Shown here in pieces: positions 24,190 through 36,217 of a stretch of DNA of 64,000 nucleotides. The stretch spans positions 9,491,001 through 9,555,000 of the forward strand of contig OX335653.1 in the NCBI GenBank assembly GCA_946894095.1. Reading direction: 5' to 3'. The notes under the pieces are model-generated. The model ran no database searches, was not told the origin of the DNA, and was given only the letters and a program-made list of their open reading frames with translations. The translations under genes were made by a program, and so were the position numbers. How positions within the stretch are numbered: the first letter of the stretch is position 1; every line of letters starts with the position of its first letter. The DNA comes from Incurvaria masculella (lineage: Eukaryota; Arthropoda; Insecta; Lepidoptera; Incurvariidae).

Positions 24190-27100
24190 TCACGCTAACA
24201 GAAATTCTTGAACTCTCTTGTTGAAGTCATCTGCATATCTCAAATGCACATTGTGTTTTCCATCGGGATATAAATGAATCCTGCAGAAAGAAAGGTTTTT
24301 TTTAAGAAAATGAAAAAATAATGAATATTCATTATTTACGGTTTCCTAGGGCGCAGTCCATACTGAGTCGACATGTTTTGCCTCCAATGCCTATAATCAG
24401 GACAACTTTAGTGCCCCGCAGCTATGTCTGACAGTCCGGCTCGTCAAACGTTAACTGTTATCCAGGGCACTAAAGTGGTCCAGACGATACCTCCGGCGTT
24501 AGAGGCCAAACATGTTGGCCCAGTACTGCATCACGCACCCGGAAACCATAAGTTCGACAATAGCAAGAACAGCAAAGGTGTGAACTTAAAAACCAAATAG
24601 AATTTAGACAATTGTTCAAGAAACCAATCGTTTTTTTGCAATGCCTACCTCGAATTGGCAATATTTGTGTGAAGGTGGGAAACGTGACAGTTGTCGATCA
24701 TGGGATCTTTTTCACCGTGTATAATGAGCGTGGGACATTTAATTTTTTCCAGTTCTGCCGTGCAAATGTCCCCATTTCGTTGTTTGTACAGATTGCACAT
24801 TCCATCAACCCACTGATCCCAGAGAACAGGAAAATACTGTTCACCATAGAGATCAACCATTGGTTTGCGCATTTTCTCCGACCAGCCACTCACATCCCTT
24901 ATTTCTGTAAAAAACATACATGCTCACTTTCAAGATTGATATTACTTGGAAAACATAATTTGGGTTTAGGCTTTTACCTGCGTGTACTTTTTCATATTTA
25001 CTTAATGTTAGCACACTGAAGTAACCAAGATTCAACTAAGCAAAAATGTAATGATTTTCGTATAAATGCATCCATTACTTACTTTCATAAACTTCTAATT
25101 CAGTTGGCAAAATAAATGAGTTGGCTCCCCAAACAACCAGCTTATTTACATTAGTGGGATATCTTGCAGCAACAATAAAGCTCGTTATTCCTCCATCACT
25201 CCAACCCAGGAGTGAATATTTGTTTATATTTAGTGCCTGCGGAACACAAAAGCCACTATTCGTTACCATTCATTCTGAGTTGAATTTGAATATTAGTCTG
25301 TATCCCGAAGAATTTTTTTATTTATGTTTTATTTATGGTTAAGGACTTGAGAGTTAATAGTAAAATATGTAAAAACCTTGTTCATCCTCATTGCAAAAAC
25401 AGGCCGAATAGCCTGCCAGACAATACCTACGTTAGGTCAAGGAGTTAAGATGCCTGTAAAATAACTATAAGATTTGGGACAGTCTAAAACAATTAAGGAG
25501 TGGTGAAGGATTACGGATCAGGTTTTTTTTATGCAACCTGACATGGATGGCTAATACCACACAACTACCGTTATGATATTAGCACCACATTCCCGAAGGA
25601 ATTAGGTGTCATGCCAGGACCTTCCCTTTATGAGCACGGCTGCATGGGACTGGATGGTTACCAAGGTCAATTTTTCATTGCCGCTTCGATCATCTTTTCA
25701 TTCAATGCGATAGTACAAACCCGGGCGGGCTTTAAACCCTACCACCTAGTAGGGTAAGGGAACCTACAGTTTTACATGGGTTCCGAACCATGGAGCAGCT
25801 CGCATTCGTGACGAAATGCACTTATGAGGCATATCATCGAAAAGATCTAACGGAGCGCAAGAATGTTTTCTGCACATTTGTGGCCTTAGAAAAAAGAATG
25901 TTTCTGAAGTTTAAATTGTTATTCTATATTCCTTACAATAAAGTGGTTGCAGCACCAGGGAAAGTGGTTGATTACAAATTTTTGTAAATAAAAATATATC
26001 ATATCAGTTGTGAAACTGCCTTTTGGCACATTTGAACTGTTTCAAGGACATTGACATTCCCATGGTATGATAGAAGACTTTTGGATTAAAGAACCACGGA
26101 ATCATACCCTCATAAGATTTCCAGCCGCCTCTGCATCTTTTTCATAGAAATTTGTAGGGAACTCTTTATTGGGGGGTCGACTCTTCCCATATCCCGGGGG
26201 ATCCCAAGCTACTACGGTGAAATTGTCCTTGTCAAAACCTTCAATCCTGATGCTTAAGGGCCGACCTTAATATAAATGGTAAAAATAAATCTAAATGCAC
26301 TTTGTACTGTTAGCATACATGTTTTGATATGTACATGTAGATAGCGTCATTGTGTTCATGGAATAAAACCATCGTACGCACAATCAGTTCATATCAGTTA
26401 TTGTTATGTTTATGCTCAACACCAGTCACCAGGTCTACCTGTATGATAAGCAGTTACATTCGTACAAACATAGTGGTGTTTATCTATGAATTTATAAAAC
26501 AGTAACGTGACCAAACCGCTGGGTTTGAAATTCGGAGAAAATATTCCTTGAGAACCCTAGGATTCAATCAAGCAGGGATTTTTTAATTTTAATACCTAAA
26601 GGGGAGAGGGGAGGGGCCGCTTTTGCATGAATAAATGTTAGGGTAGAATACATACATACCCTCACGGCGCTTTTCCGGAGGGGTTGGCAGAGATGACAGC
26701 GCCATACGGTACAATCACAGCACACCTCTTTTGCTTCATCTACAGACATACATCTTTTCATAAATGATTTACGATTACAGGTGCTACGTACCAGACCTTT
26801 ACAAAGAATTACATCCAATTGGGTCAGATACATTCTCCTAGGCCACCGGTGCACGATATTCCACTCACTTTGGCTCTGTAAATTTATTTCGTCATTCTTT
26901 CGTCACCCATTCGTTACATATGTCCAAACTATCTTAGCACTCCCTTCTCTATTCTGGGTAGTATGCATTTCTAAGTCATTTATCAAATTGCAATGAAACT
27001 GTGGACAGGTGTTGTGTGCATGCCCGTGTAGGTTTCTGACACAGTTTTACCGAGCTTCGCTCGGGTGAATATTGAAACTTACCCAAACGGAGCCGGAAGT

Positions 27101-30100
27101 CCCAGATAGTACAATATAAATAAGGTTAAGTTTATGAGAGATGGACGAAGTTTTTCTTTAATATGATTGCAACAGGAGGAACTTGGGGATTGTATTTGAA
27201 TAAAGCCCCTGGAAAACAATAAAAAAAATTATATATACCTACTAAAAACCTCAAAAACATACGTTTGCGCGACATGAGAAGTTGCGGAAACCAAAAAAAA
27301 ACACGTTTCCAAAAATCAGAAATGATGCTTGAGAAAGCTATCAAAATGGCGTCGGTATCTTGTTTGTCCGCCGCGAAGTAAACTGGAAGCGAGTTGCCCA
27401 CTGTTAACACTAAAAACAGCGACGCAACACAGAACACAAAGCATAAACTAATGTATCTAACCTAACCTAACCTACACCGCCGCGCCGCCTGCAACGCCGG
27501 GGGACGGCGACACGGACATGCTCAATACGTTAAACACAAAGAGAAAACGATAACAGACCACCGCACAGTACAACCGAAAGGCGACTGAACAGAATGTAGG
27601 GAGACTGAATCCATATTTTATTTGTTTTTTGGGCTCTGTCCAGTGTGGACAATTTGCCAGTTTCAAGTTTCACTTCTTGATTCTTGAATTCTTGAATTGA
27701 AGTAATTTATTCTGGTCCTTTCATAATTATCACAAAACAAACTTTTGGCATTGAAACTTTATTGATTGACGGTTTGATGAGATAATGGGTGAAAATAATT
27801 GAGTGAATTTAATGAATGCCAAAAAAAATTTTTTTTTTTAATCTCGCAAACACTTTTGCTAAAGATTTAATTATAAATCAAGAATAAAAAGTTTAAAAAG
27901 AACATAAATGCTACTGAGCAAATAAGAGTAAAATACAAACAAAATTAATAGGTACTTCACTAAACAAAAAAAAAACAATTTAAGAGGAGAACTATTTTAC
28001 ACATAATAGTAACTACAGTTGAATATCATTACATCTAATAAATTTGGAAATAATATTTACTACTCTGGGTTGATCGAGGGTTAATAGGGTATTCATGTTG
28101 GCAGGAAGAGCAATTTTCGAATCTGTGAGTAGTTTATATAATGGTGGATTATTATTGAGAGAGCAAGAAAAAAATATGTGGTCAAGGTTTCCCTCATCTA
28201 ATCCACATTCACAGAGGGAAGTATCTCCAATGTGGATCTTAGTTAGAAATATTGGGGTACAACAATGCCCCAATCGCATTCTACATATAACGGAAGTTTC
28301 CTTTTTAGACACTTTTTTATATTTAGAAAACCACGGTTTTGTCGGAATTTCTGGTTGTAATGCAGCAAAATGTTTACCTTTCGATCTTCTGGATCGAATC
28401 CATTCAATTGACCAGCGCTTGTATAGACTTTGTTTGGGTAAAGACAATAAATCAGAGGGTTGAATTGAATAATAAGTGAGTTCACCAGACTCTATCGCTC
28501 TTTTGGCTAAACCGTCAACCAGTTCATTGGATTCAATGCCAACATGGCTTGGAATCCAAGCCAAAACAATTTCCATGTCATCGGCATTGCACTGGGCAAG
28601 ACAGTGTTTGATGGAGAGAACAATATTATGGGGTTTATTTTTGAAAGGGTTTTGGTGTAAAGCCTTAAGGCAACTGAGGGAGTCGGTAAGGATAACAGTT
28701 TTTTTAAGATTAGATGACCTTATGTAAGTTACAGCACCAAGTATAGCCACACATTCTCCAGTAAAAACCGACGCCTCTGGAGGACACTTCCATGATCTGG
28801 AAACATTGATGTTCGTATGAATGAAAGCTGCTCCAACACATCCATCTCTGGATAATTTGGAAGCATCAGTAAAAATATTTTGCCAGAGAGGCCACTTTTG
28901 AGAGGAGACTTTATTGAATATTTTATCAGCGTTGATCGATTCTTTGTCAATTCCTATGAAAAATTCTATTTTTGGTTTAAAAATAATGGAGGCAAAGGGA
29001 AAATTATATGGAGGGATGGGGGACGATCGAGTAATCGGGGATTCAATAGCAACAAATAGCTTGAAGCTTAGGGTAAGCGGAGTTATAGACTTACAGCTCC
29101 AATATTTCTTAACATGCGAGTATTCTTCTAATAGGCGGAGTTTGGGAAATATAGGATGATTTGATAACTGAGCAGCGCGAAATAGAAATCTATCAGCTAA
29201 ATACTGCCTTCTCAAGGCTAAAGGGGGCTCTACACATTCTACCTGGAGGGCATTTTTAGGCGATGACTTCATCGCTCCAATAATCAAACGCATACATTTG
29301 GCTTGAATCAATTCAAGTGTAGACAATGCTTTCTTGCTGCATGGTTCAAGAATAAATGAACAGTAGTCCATATGACTACGAACTAATGCATTGTAAAGCA
29401 ATTTGAGGTTAAATGGATGGGCTCCCCACCAAACACCAGAAAGAGTACGAAGAATGTTAATATTTCTGTCACATTTTCCAGAAATGTAATTTAAGTGCAA
29501 AATACCATTCATTTTAGAGTCGAGAATTACGCCAAGAAATTTGGCATGGTTCTGAATTGAAATCGGATGATCATCATAGCAAATAACAACATCGGGGTTT
29601 GTTTTTTTCCTGGTGAAAATAACCGCGTTACTTTTGGAGGGAGAAAGATCCAGACCGTGGTTGGATAGCCATAAATGCAATTCTTTCAAGGCTGAGTTTA
29701 AGCTTTTAGCTGCCTGAAGTATCGACGTATATAAGAATATCATCCGCATATTGAAGAATGCGGCAATGGGGGTTGATACTTTTTTCTAAATCGTGGGTAT
29801 AAAGGTTATATAAAATTGGACTAAGCACTGAACCCTGGGGCAGCCCTTTCCATATAGTCCTAGGGAGTGTCTGTACACCATTAATACGGAGAGTGATCGA
29901 TCTAGATGAGAGAAGGTTCGATATGAAGTTGACTATTTTATGGGGAATTTTGAGAAGAAGAAGTTTTTTTCTGAGAATCGGTAGAAGAACATTATCATAT
30001 GCAGCTGATATGTCGAGAAATACAGCAACGACTGATTCCCCTCTGCTAAAAGCAAGACGGATATCAGTAGTGAAGATCCCTAGACTATCAGCAGTACTTC

Positions 30101-33100
30101 TCCCTTTTCGAAAGCCAAATTGACTAGAAGCAAAAAGATTTTGATTTTCTACAATCCAGGTAAGCCGATTTTTTATCAAATGTTCACAGATCTTTGATAA
30201 CACAGATGATAATGCAATTGGACGATATGAAGAGGAACTGTTCGGATCTTTATTGGGTTTAAGTATAGGAATAATAATTTGGGACTTCCATGAATCGGGA
30301 ATATTCCCTTTATTAAAAATTAAATTAATAAGTTCTAGAAAATAAAGCTGAGAATTTTGACTAGATTTACATATAAATGAATAAGGGATTCCATCCATGC
30401 CTGGCGCACTATCTTTAACATAATTGAGAACTAATTGTAATTCTGAGAGCGTAAAAGGAAATTCCATTCCTGATTCGGTGTATGAGTGATCTGATACAGT
30501 GGTTGAGTTGTATACTTGAGGAGTTTCCTCAAAGTTGGGAGCTATGGGTGGGGCTAGCTTATCTAGAAAGGGCTCGACCCAATTTGAAGTATCAGCTTTA
30601 AGGTCGTTTTGATGAGATAAGGCTGACCTATACCTCTTAATATTTGTCCACACCTGAGAGGGTTTTGTATTAGGAGATATGGAAGCGCAAAATATGTTCC
30701 AACCATCTCTTTTTTTCGTGTGTAGTAAATGTTTTGAACGAGCTTGTATTTTTTTGAAATGTAAGAAATTCTCCATAGACATGTCAGAACAGAATTGTAT
30801 TTCAGAGTTATTTCTATGTTTTATTGCCTGGGAACATTCTTTGTCCCACCACGGAGGAGATGAAATAGCTTTAGGATCGATATTCTTAAGGGGTATTGTT
30901 TCATCGGCAGAAGAAATAAGAGATGCTACAAATTCATTGTAGCAAAAGAATAGGTTATCTTCTGTGATCATAGGAAGTGAGGAGGTCCTTCTTTCAACAG
31001 CTGCAGAAAACTCAGACCAGACAGCGTCACATATTCTGTACCTCAGAAGAGACACTAAGCTCACTGCAGGCATGGATTTAAGGGGAATAGTTAACTGAAT
31101 AGGAAAGTGATCACTGCCATAAGAAATGAAGTCAATATTCCATGTCATTAAGGATGCAAGAGTGGCAGAACACAGTGTTAAATCGACTGCGCTAAGACGT
31201 TGGATCGGCGATACTCTACGAGTAGGGGAACCATCGTTTAAAATACATAGATTGAAGTCATCGATCAGGTCCAACATTTTAGTACCAAATGTGTCACAAT
31301 GTGAAGAGCCCCATACAAAATGGTGACAATTAAAATCTCCAAGAACAACAAAAGGAGAAGGTACAAAATTAAAAATATTTCTTAATTCAGGTATTATAGT
31401 GATATGGGGATGAGGAATATATACACAGATGAAGGTGATGCCATTCGTCCTCACAGCCACCGCATTAAAGAGGTTGCTGTGAGGAGGAAGGTTCACTTGG
31501 CATGAAGAGATGGATTTTTTGATGAATAGGGCGGCGCCGCCCCATCCATCATCCCTGTCATCACGCAGACACGAGTATCCCGGGACTCTAAAAAAAGAAC
31601 CCGGTTTTAGCCATGTCTCCGTGATTGCAGATATAATAGGTTGACATTTATTCAATAAAAATAAAAAATCAGGTTTTTTGTGGCGGATGCTGCGAGGGTT
31701 CCACTGCAGCACTGTTGCTGTTGTGGCCATTTCGGTTAGTAAAAAGCTGATGTAAAGTAACAAGTTTGTTTGCGACGTTGGACGGTAAATTTTGCGGAGT
31801 TAAAACAGAAATAAGAGATTCAATGAGAGTCTCTAAAAAGCTGACACTGGAATCTATTGTGGGTACAATATTTCCAGGTTGAAGAGCGGATCCGTTGGAA
31901 GAAGAAGGAATGGAGAAACTATTTAGGATGGCTTGATGGGCTTGCCTGTCATAACCCGGAGATAATGGGGCATGAGATTTTGGTTTTAAAAAAACGGTTT
32001 TTTTATAAGATGTTTGAGTTGGCGGGGATGGTTTAGGGGATCTAGCTACATCGGCAAAGGATTTTCCAACGCGTGGAAGCATTTTTGAAGCCTCAACATA
32101 GGATATGGAGTCTTCAGCCATGCGTCCCTTGATCCTACGCTGTCTCTCTTGTTCTGGGCAATGTTTGCTGGTGGCAACATGGTTACCAGTGCACCATATG
32201 CAAATGGCATCTTGAGGGCTGCGCGAGCAAGCGTTATCTGAATGATCATCACCGCATCTGGGGCATCGAACTTTAGAACGACACAACAGTTTAGTGTGAC
32301 CAAACCTTAAACAATTATGACACTGAATAGTGGGGAATTGATATTGTTCAATGGGTAGGGAGGTGTAGACACAAAAAATTCGAGGGGGAAGGGATTGACC
32401 ATCAAAGGTCAAGACTACAGTCTGAGATGGTTTCCATACTGGTTTGCCGTCTACAATCGTTTTAAAATTAAGGCGTCTTATTTTAATTATCGGTCCGTAA
32501 CCATCAGGGACCTTTGCATGTTCCAGAATTTCCTCTGGAGACCACTCGACTGGGATTTCCCTGACAATTCCAATTCTCGTGACATTATACGATGGAATCA
32601 TAGCTTTATAATTGGCAGCTAGTAGGTGTTCGTTAGTCATAAAGGAGTTCGCAGCATCCGCCGTTGTAAATTCAACTGAAACTCGGTTGCGGCCGACACT
32701 TTTCACACCATCCCGTTTAATGTTTTTAATGCATGTTTTCATTAAAAAAAGACCAAATTTCACTGGATGTAGTGATGTTCCCGACACAGGCGTCGGTTCA
32801 ATACGAGAGACATGAACAATGAAAGGGGATTTATCTAAGTCCGTGTAATTTTGACGACCCACTGGTACAGTGAGCGATGAAGTTTGAGCTGGAGTTAGAG
32901 GCTTTAACAGAGAATCATTTTGAGAGACAGTTTTGGGTTGTGTGTTAATTTTGTGGCGTGGTGTGTCATTATCTGAAAAAGTTGAAGACGTATCAGACAG
33001 TTCGCCGATATTCTTCTTTTGTTTTTTCGGTCTTGTGATTTTTGTTTTTCGCTGACCTAAAGGAATCGATTGATCCATGTCGATCGAATGTATCTCCTCG

Positions 33101-34264
33101 AAAGCGCTAGGAGATGGAGGCAGACAATTTTGCTGCAAGGGAAGAGAACGCCTATCGGCATCATGTGCAGCTCTGGTGGCTACGACCTCTAACAAATCCG
33201 TGGAGACAGACTCCCCTCCGCCAGGGTCGGGTGGCCGCATATTGCGGCTAAACTCCATCGAATACACTAACCCTCGATCACCAGAAGAAATTAAACACAA
33301 ATCACACACGAAAAGAAAGTATTTGCGAGCATATAAAATGCCACCAAAATTGAAATTTTGTTCACTCCTATCTACAGCGAATGACAGCAGCGAATCCGGA
33401 GACTGAATCGATTGCATTGATCAATCCAAACCTACTGCACAACGTGTGTTGCCACTATATCATACTATAATTACCCCGACCTATTCTGTTTATGTATTAT
33501 GGTTTTTGGATCTATTTCGAAAGCCCAACCAAGTGAAGTTGGTGGCTACGCCGAAAGACTCGCTTGGTCGGCCCCTTCGCTTAAGCGACCGCACTCGACC
33601 TTCGCCGCGGCGGGGTGGTCGCCCGCTCGCTTCGCTCGCGACCTCCCACCGCCACGCGGCTACGGTCTCGTACCGCTCGCTACACTCGGGACCTCCTGCG
33701 CGAGCTTTCGTCTCCACACTTCTAAAAAACACTCTAGGGATGACGCACACCAACATGTAATGTCGAGGCGGCTAAGTCGGTTTTGGAGCAATTTAAATAC
33801 ATCAAGTATTAATTTACGTCCAAAAATACTACAATTACCCCACAATGTGGGTTTAATGCATTTCACCTGGCAACTACGTAATGACCGTGGACGGAGTCAT
33901 CCATTAGCGAGCGCGCGCCAATTGTTAAAATTCAAATTTATAGGAAAGTTTGAAATTTTTTTTTAATATGAAGGAATTGTTTCCGCACTATAATATTTTC
34001 ATGGGTAGGTCCTAGAAGGTCGATCTTTCATCCTATCCATCCAGCTAGCTTCAAATCCAGGGGCATTATATAAGAACACACCCGGAACTTGAAGCATGCT
34101 TGTTTAAACTTTTCTATTATCTGTAAAACTTAGTTTCGACAAATAGATACCTTGCACGCTAACGGCAACGAAGAGAACTTCTTGATGTTAACTAGGCTAG
34201 GACATTTTAGTGCAAAATTAAAATGACTGATATTACAAGATATCAAGGGAATCAACTTGGTCAT
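24190..34264 (-). CDS. BPHL/valacyclovir hydrolase-like, copy A; exon 2 damaged, possible pseudogene
   Basis: Alpha/beta hydrolase of the BPHL family, whose human member hydrolyses amino acid esters and carries a mitochondrial leader. Exons, minus: 34151-34264 (Met-start leader ending KKFSSLPLACK), 26108 to about 26245 (from IEGFDK to DAEAAGNLMR), 25083-25236 (nucleophile elbow GWSDGG), 24649-24904 (HGEKDP with the acid residue) and 24190-24280 (DGKHNVHL with the catalytic His, then stop). All later exons keep frame and consensus splice sites. Compared with copy B, about 40 codons at the start of exon 2 are missing, including the strand and oxyanion loop ending GALGSIWTNFRPQ. In their place is a TTAA MITE terminus. 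Intron 1 contains a 5.6 kb LINE. It may be a young pseudogene or be spliced to something I did not see. Confidence 0.8.
24370..24530. repeat. Inverted repeat in copy A intron 4 (MITE-like)
   Basis: Left arm ACATGTTTTGCCTCCAATG with CAACTTTAGTGCCC; right arm GGGCACTAAAGTGG ... GAGGCCAAACATGT. The arms pair imperfectly over about 45 bp. No coding content; size and shape fit a small foldback MITE. Confidence 0.55.
25526..25826 (-). repeat. SINE, head truncated
   Basis: Minus-oriented copy from the T-run and ATGCAACCTGACATGG through the body to CGCATTCGTGACGAAATGCA; the tRNA-like head is missing. It lies in the BPHL copy A intron between 25237 and 26107. Confidence 0.8.
26252..26270 (-). repeat. 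TTAA MITE terminus abutting truncated exon
   Basis: Read on the minus strand this is TTAA followed by GGTCGGCCCTTAAGC. The first 11 bases and all but one of the 15 match the end of the MITE at 42265 (TTAA then GGTCGGCCCGTAAGC). It sits seven bases from the first codon of the surviving part of BPHL copy A exon 2. Confidence 0.6.
26271..27828. other. BPHL copy A intron 1, no gene seen
   Basis: Nothing homologous to the missing half of exon 2 was found here on either strand. A minus-strand open frame at 27132-27437 begins with a signal-peptide-like MFCVASLFLVLTVGNSLP but matches no family I know. A short CCTAA run lies at about 27455-27474. Confidence 0.4.
28013..31730 (-). pseudogene. LINE ORF2 polyprotein (EN-RT-RNase H), one frameshift
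   Basis: Start chosen at MATTATVLQWN (31730), which overlaps the end of ORF1 by about 60 nt. AP-endonuclease motifs: VLQWNPRSI, ITETWL, LGDFN, VDLTL and GSDHFP. Reverse transcriptase: FRKGRSTADS, FLDISAAYD, GLPQGSVLSP and the catalytic QYADD. The frame then breaks at about 29720, a few residues after YADD, and continues in another frame to 28013. The second part has the thumb/connection region and an RNase H with TDAS, GECVAI, LTDSL and ELVDGLA carrying the D-E-D-D set. Near the end is a Cys/His group of the form CECG ... H ... C. A single frameshift means the element is recently dead or, less likely, recoded. Confidence 0.9.
31669..33258 (-). CDS. LINE ORF1 (gag-like, CCHC zinc knuckles)
   Basis: Intact ORF. 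The start was taken at MEFSRNMRPPDPGGG (33258) rather than the first Met at 33417, because the upstream 53 residues look like 5' UTR translation. The N-terminal third is Ser/Pro-rich and basic. The middle part (VSRIEP to FPTIQC) is an RRM-like or PRE_C2HC-type region. It is followed by three knuckles: CHNCLRFGHTKLLC, CPRCGDDHSDNAC and CIWCTGNHVATSKHC. Such proteins coat element RNA. No stops or shifts are seen, so ORF1 is intact while ORF2 is not. Confidence 0.88.
   Translation of the reverse strand: MEFSRNMRPPDPGGGESVSTDLLEVVATRAAHDADRRSLPLQQNCLPPSPSAFEEIHSIDMDQSIPLGQRKTKITRPKKQKKNIGELSDTSSTFSDNDTPRHKINTQPKTVSQNDSLLKPLTPAQTSSLTVPVGRQNYTDLDKSPFIVHVSRIEPTPVSGTSLHPVKFGLFLMKTCIKNIKRDGVKSVGRNRVSVEFTTADAANSFMTNEHLLAANYKAMIPSYNVTRIGIVREIPVEWSPEEILEHAKVPDGYGPIIKIRRLNFKTIVDGKPVWKPSQTVVLTFDGQSLPPRIFCVYTSLPIEQYQFPTIQCHNCLRFGHTKLLCRSKVRCPRCGDDHSDNACSRSPQDAICIWCTGNHVATSKHCPEQERQRRIKGRMAEDSISYVEASKMLPRVGKSFADVARSPKPSPPTQTSYKKTVFLKPKSHAPLSPGYDRQAHQAILNSFSIPSSSNGSALQPGNIVPTIDSSVSFLETLIESLISVLTPQNLPSNVANKLVTLHQLFTNRNGHNSNSAAVEPSQHPPQKT
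33535..33720. repeat. GC-rich block with short palindromes
   Basis: About 185 bp of strongly GC-rich sequence in AT-rich surroundings, with CGCTCGCTTCGCTCGCG and GTACCGCTCGCTACACTC. It lies just upstream of the LINE 5' end. It may be part of another repeat; no conserved protein is encoded. Confidence 0.4.
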
Positions 34265-34725
34265 GGCGGAGAAAAAATCGTATTATTTTTTTTAACACTG
34301 GAAAAAGTATCACTGCATTCCACAGCACAGCGTATATACCACACAATGCACAACTGTCAGTCAGCTGTGGCGGGCAACACAGAATATATTATCCGTTAAC
34401 ATATTAGTTCTGTGGAATATAGTACTGTACGTAGAAAGATAATCTCGACTTCTCCGAACTCTTTGTTACTGTAGGACTGGCGGGCACGACCACAGAATAA
34501 AATAGTGGTACGTCATGACCAAAGTGTATAGTCCCACATAGCTTATTTTGCGCATGGCTGAGGGCACCACTGTCTTTTAAGAGTTACCACATGAAAAAAA
34601 ACCCTTATTGATCGGGAAAATATTTACAGCCTGCTGCAATAAACAAAATTGACGAAATGAAAATTACGATTTTAGTTAAATAATACTATTCAAAATATAA
34701 CTAAATTAGATCTTTCATCAAAATA

Positions 34726-34755
34726 GGTTGTAGAAGTCGCCCGACTTCTACAACC
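34726..34755. repeat. Perfect 14-bp hairpin
   Basis: GGTTGTAGAAGTCG, a two-base spacer CC, then its exact complement CGACTTCTACAACC. No repeat copy elsewhere in the window was noticed. Confidence 0.7.
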
Positions 34756-35595
34756 CATTTCTTCGAGGTTCTTACTACCGCTAGTTTTGTTTTCTTGAAT
34801 TTTATGAAGAAAATAAACCCCAACGTCAATTCCAGAGTTTATAACTCTGTCAAACGATATTTTTTGCCATCCAATTTAGATTAGACTTTATTCAGTATTT
34901 TTTTTATTTCGTTATAATCTAACAAAGAGTTTTGATCAAACCACTACTGCTACTACCCTTCCGGGAAAACGGTGTGAAGGTATGTATGCATACATATCTT
35001 CACAAACTAATACTTACTTGATAACAAAACACCTCAGCCTAAAATGAATAAGCAGTGGGTAACTTGTATTGTTATAATGGTAACACATCCCTGTAGCCGC
35101 GAAGATAAACGTTCAAGATGGGCTACCGTTTAGTTTAGATTTTGGCCACGCGCAAAATAAGCTGTGTGGCACTATATACAATGCGAGTATTCCTTTTAAC
35201 AGGCGTGATTTGGTACCACATACCACGTTGCCGATTACCACTCCTCAAATACCCCAGAAACGTTTCAAAAGGATTCCCCGAAATCCGTAAAAATCCGGAA
35301 TATGGATAAGATTCCAAGTGAGACAAAGTGCGAGAGCACTTTCGATACCAGCTGTCAAACGCATACAATATTTTTGATATCCAATATCTTCTCTTTCGAT
35401 AGCGCGTACTCGACAGTGTTCGTAGTAGGGATCCTGGATATAGTCATGAAAGCGAAAGCGTAAGTTCTCGTGTTCGCTTCAGTCGAACTCTATGTAAAAT
35501 AATATAGGCATCTTGTAGAATCATATAAAATAAATTTCAATACACGAATTATCACCGAACCAACGTTACAAAATGCGATTTCGTCTGGAGATAAC

Positions 35596-35693
35596 CCGCG
35601 TATTAAAGTTAGCATGCCCACTGTGCATATTATTTATGAAACGTTTCCGCTCACAGTAGTATCTAGAGTGGGCGTGCTAACTTTAATACGCGG
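35596..35693. repeat. Inverted repeat of the foldback family
   Basis: Arms at 35596-35621 and 35668-35693 pair over 26 bp with one mismatch. The sequence (GTGGGCGTGCTAACTTTAAT) is related to the ends of the 36627-39170 element. Confidence 0.65.
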
Positions 35694-36018
35694 ATTGTCT
35701 GCGTACTATATCGCATTTTGTATGGTTAGTGCGGTGATATTACGCGTACTACATTATGTCAGTTCACTCTGAATACGACTGTCAGTGTATGCACTCATGA
35801 AGCGAACACGAGAAATTCGACTACCTGCGAGTAGCTGTCATACTCCATAATAAAAAAAATGAGATTGACAGCTTTTCGCAGGTATTCGTTGCTAGAACTT
35901 CTCGTGTTAGCTTCCCGTGTAGACCTCCAGCTTTCGCCTGATGTCATCGCTGAAAAACTTTTTATTTTGTGCCATCGCACTCTAATCAGAATGATTAGAG
36001 AGGGACAACACTAGGACG

Positions 36019-36187
36019 GAGATAAATAGTCGTAACAGAAACTAAGACTAACGAAAAGTAGTACTTTGTGACGTCAATTTTCATTACTTTGAGATTCCGT
36101 CCATACAAAATGTTTGACACATTTTGTATGGACATCACAAAGTACTACTTTTCGTTAGTCTTAGTTTTTGTTTCGACTATTTATCTC
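36019..36187. mobile_element. Foldback MITE, about 169 bp
   Basis: Arms GAGATAAATAGTCG ... AAGACTAACGAAAAGTAGTA and the complement TACTACTTTTCGTTAGTCTT ... CGACTATTTATCTC pair over about 55 bp. A second hairpin sits in the centre (CCATACAAAATGT / ACATTTTGTATGG). Almost the whole element folds back on itself. No coding content. Confidence 0.75.
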
Positions 36188-36217
36188 AACCTCAGACTAC
36201 TCGTAGCCTTGGCTCTA

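Larger units (their letters stand above)
27829..33440 (-). mobile_element. Non-LTR retrotransposon of the I group (with RNase H)
   Basis: A nearly full-length LINE on the minus strand: a gag-like ORF1 with three zinc knuckles, overlapping an ORF2 with endonuclease, reverse transcriptase and RNase H. An RNase H domain after the reverse transcriptase points to the I/Nimb/LOA group rather than jockey or CR1. The plus-strand T-run at about 27829-27839 probably marks the 3' A tail; the 5' end is placed just upstream of ORF1 and is uncertain. I could not identify target-site duplications. It is inserted in intron 1 of BPHL copy A in the same orientation as that gene. Confidence 0.92.
34265..36018. 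other. Spacer between BPHL copies, left part
   Basis: No gene seen. It holds a perfect 14-bp-stem hairpin at 34726-34755, an inverted repeat at 35596-35693 related to the 36627 foldback family, and another imperfect inverted pair at about 35805-35925 (ACACGAGAAATTCGACTACC against GAACTTCTCGTGT). Confidence 0.5.

Noticed and set aside
27132..27437. Minus-strand ORF with a signal-peptide-like start
   Set aside because: No recognisable domain, no splice support and an AT-rich random-looking remainder.
27455..27474. CCTAA repeats as telomere sequence
   Set aside because: Only about three units inside an intron-like stretch; TTAGG-type motifs this short are common in insect DNA and give no evidence of a chromosome end.
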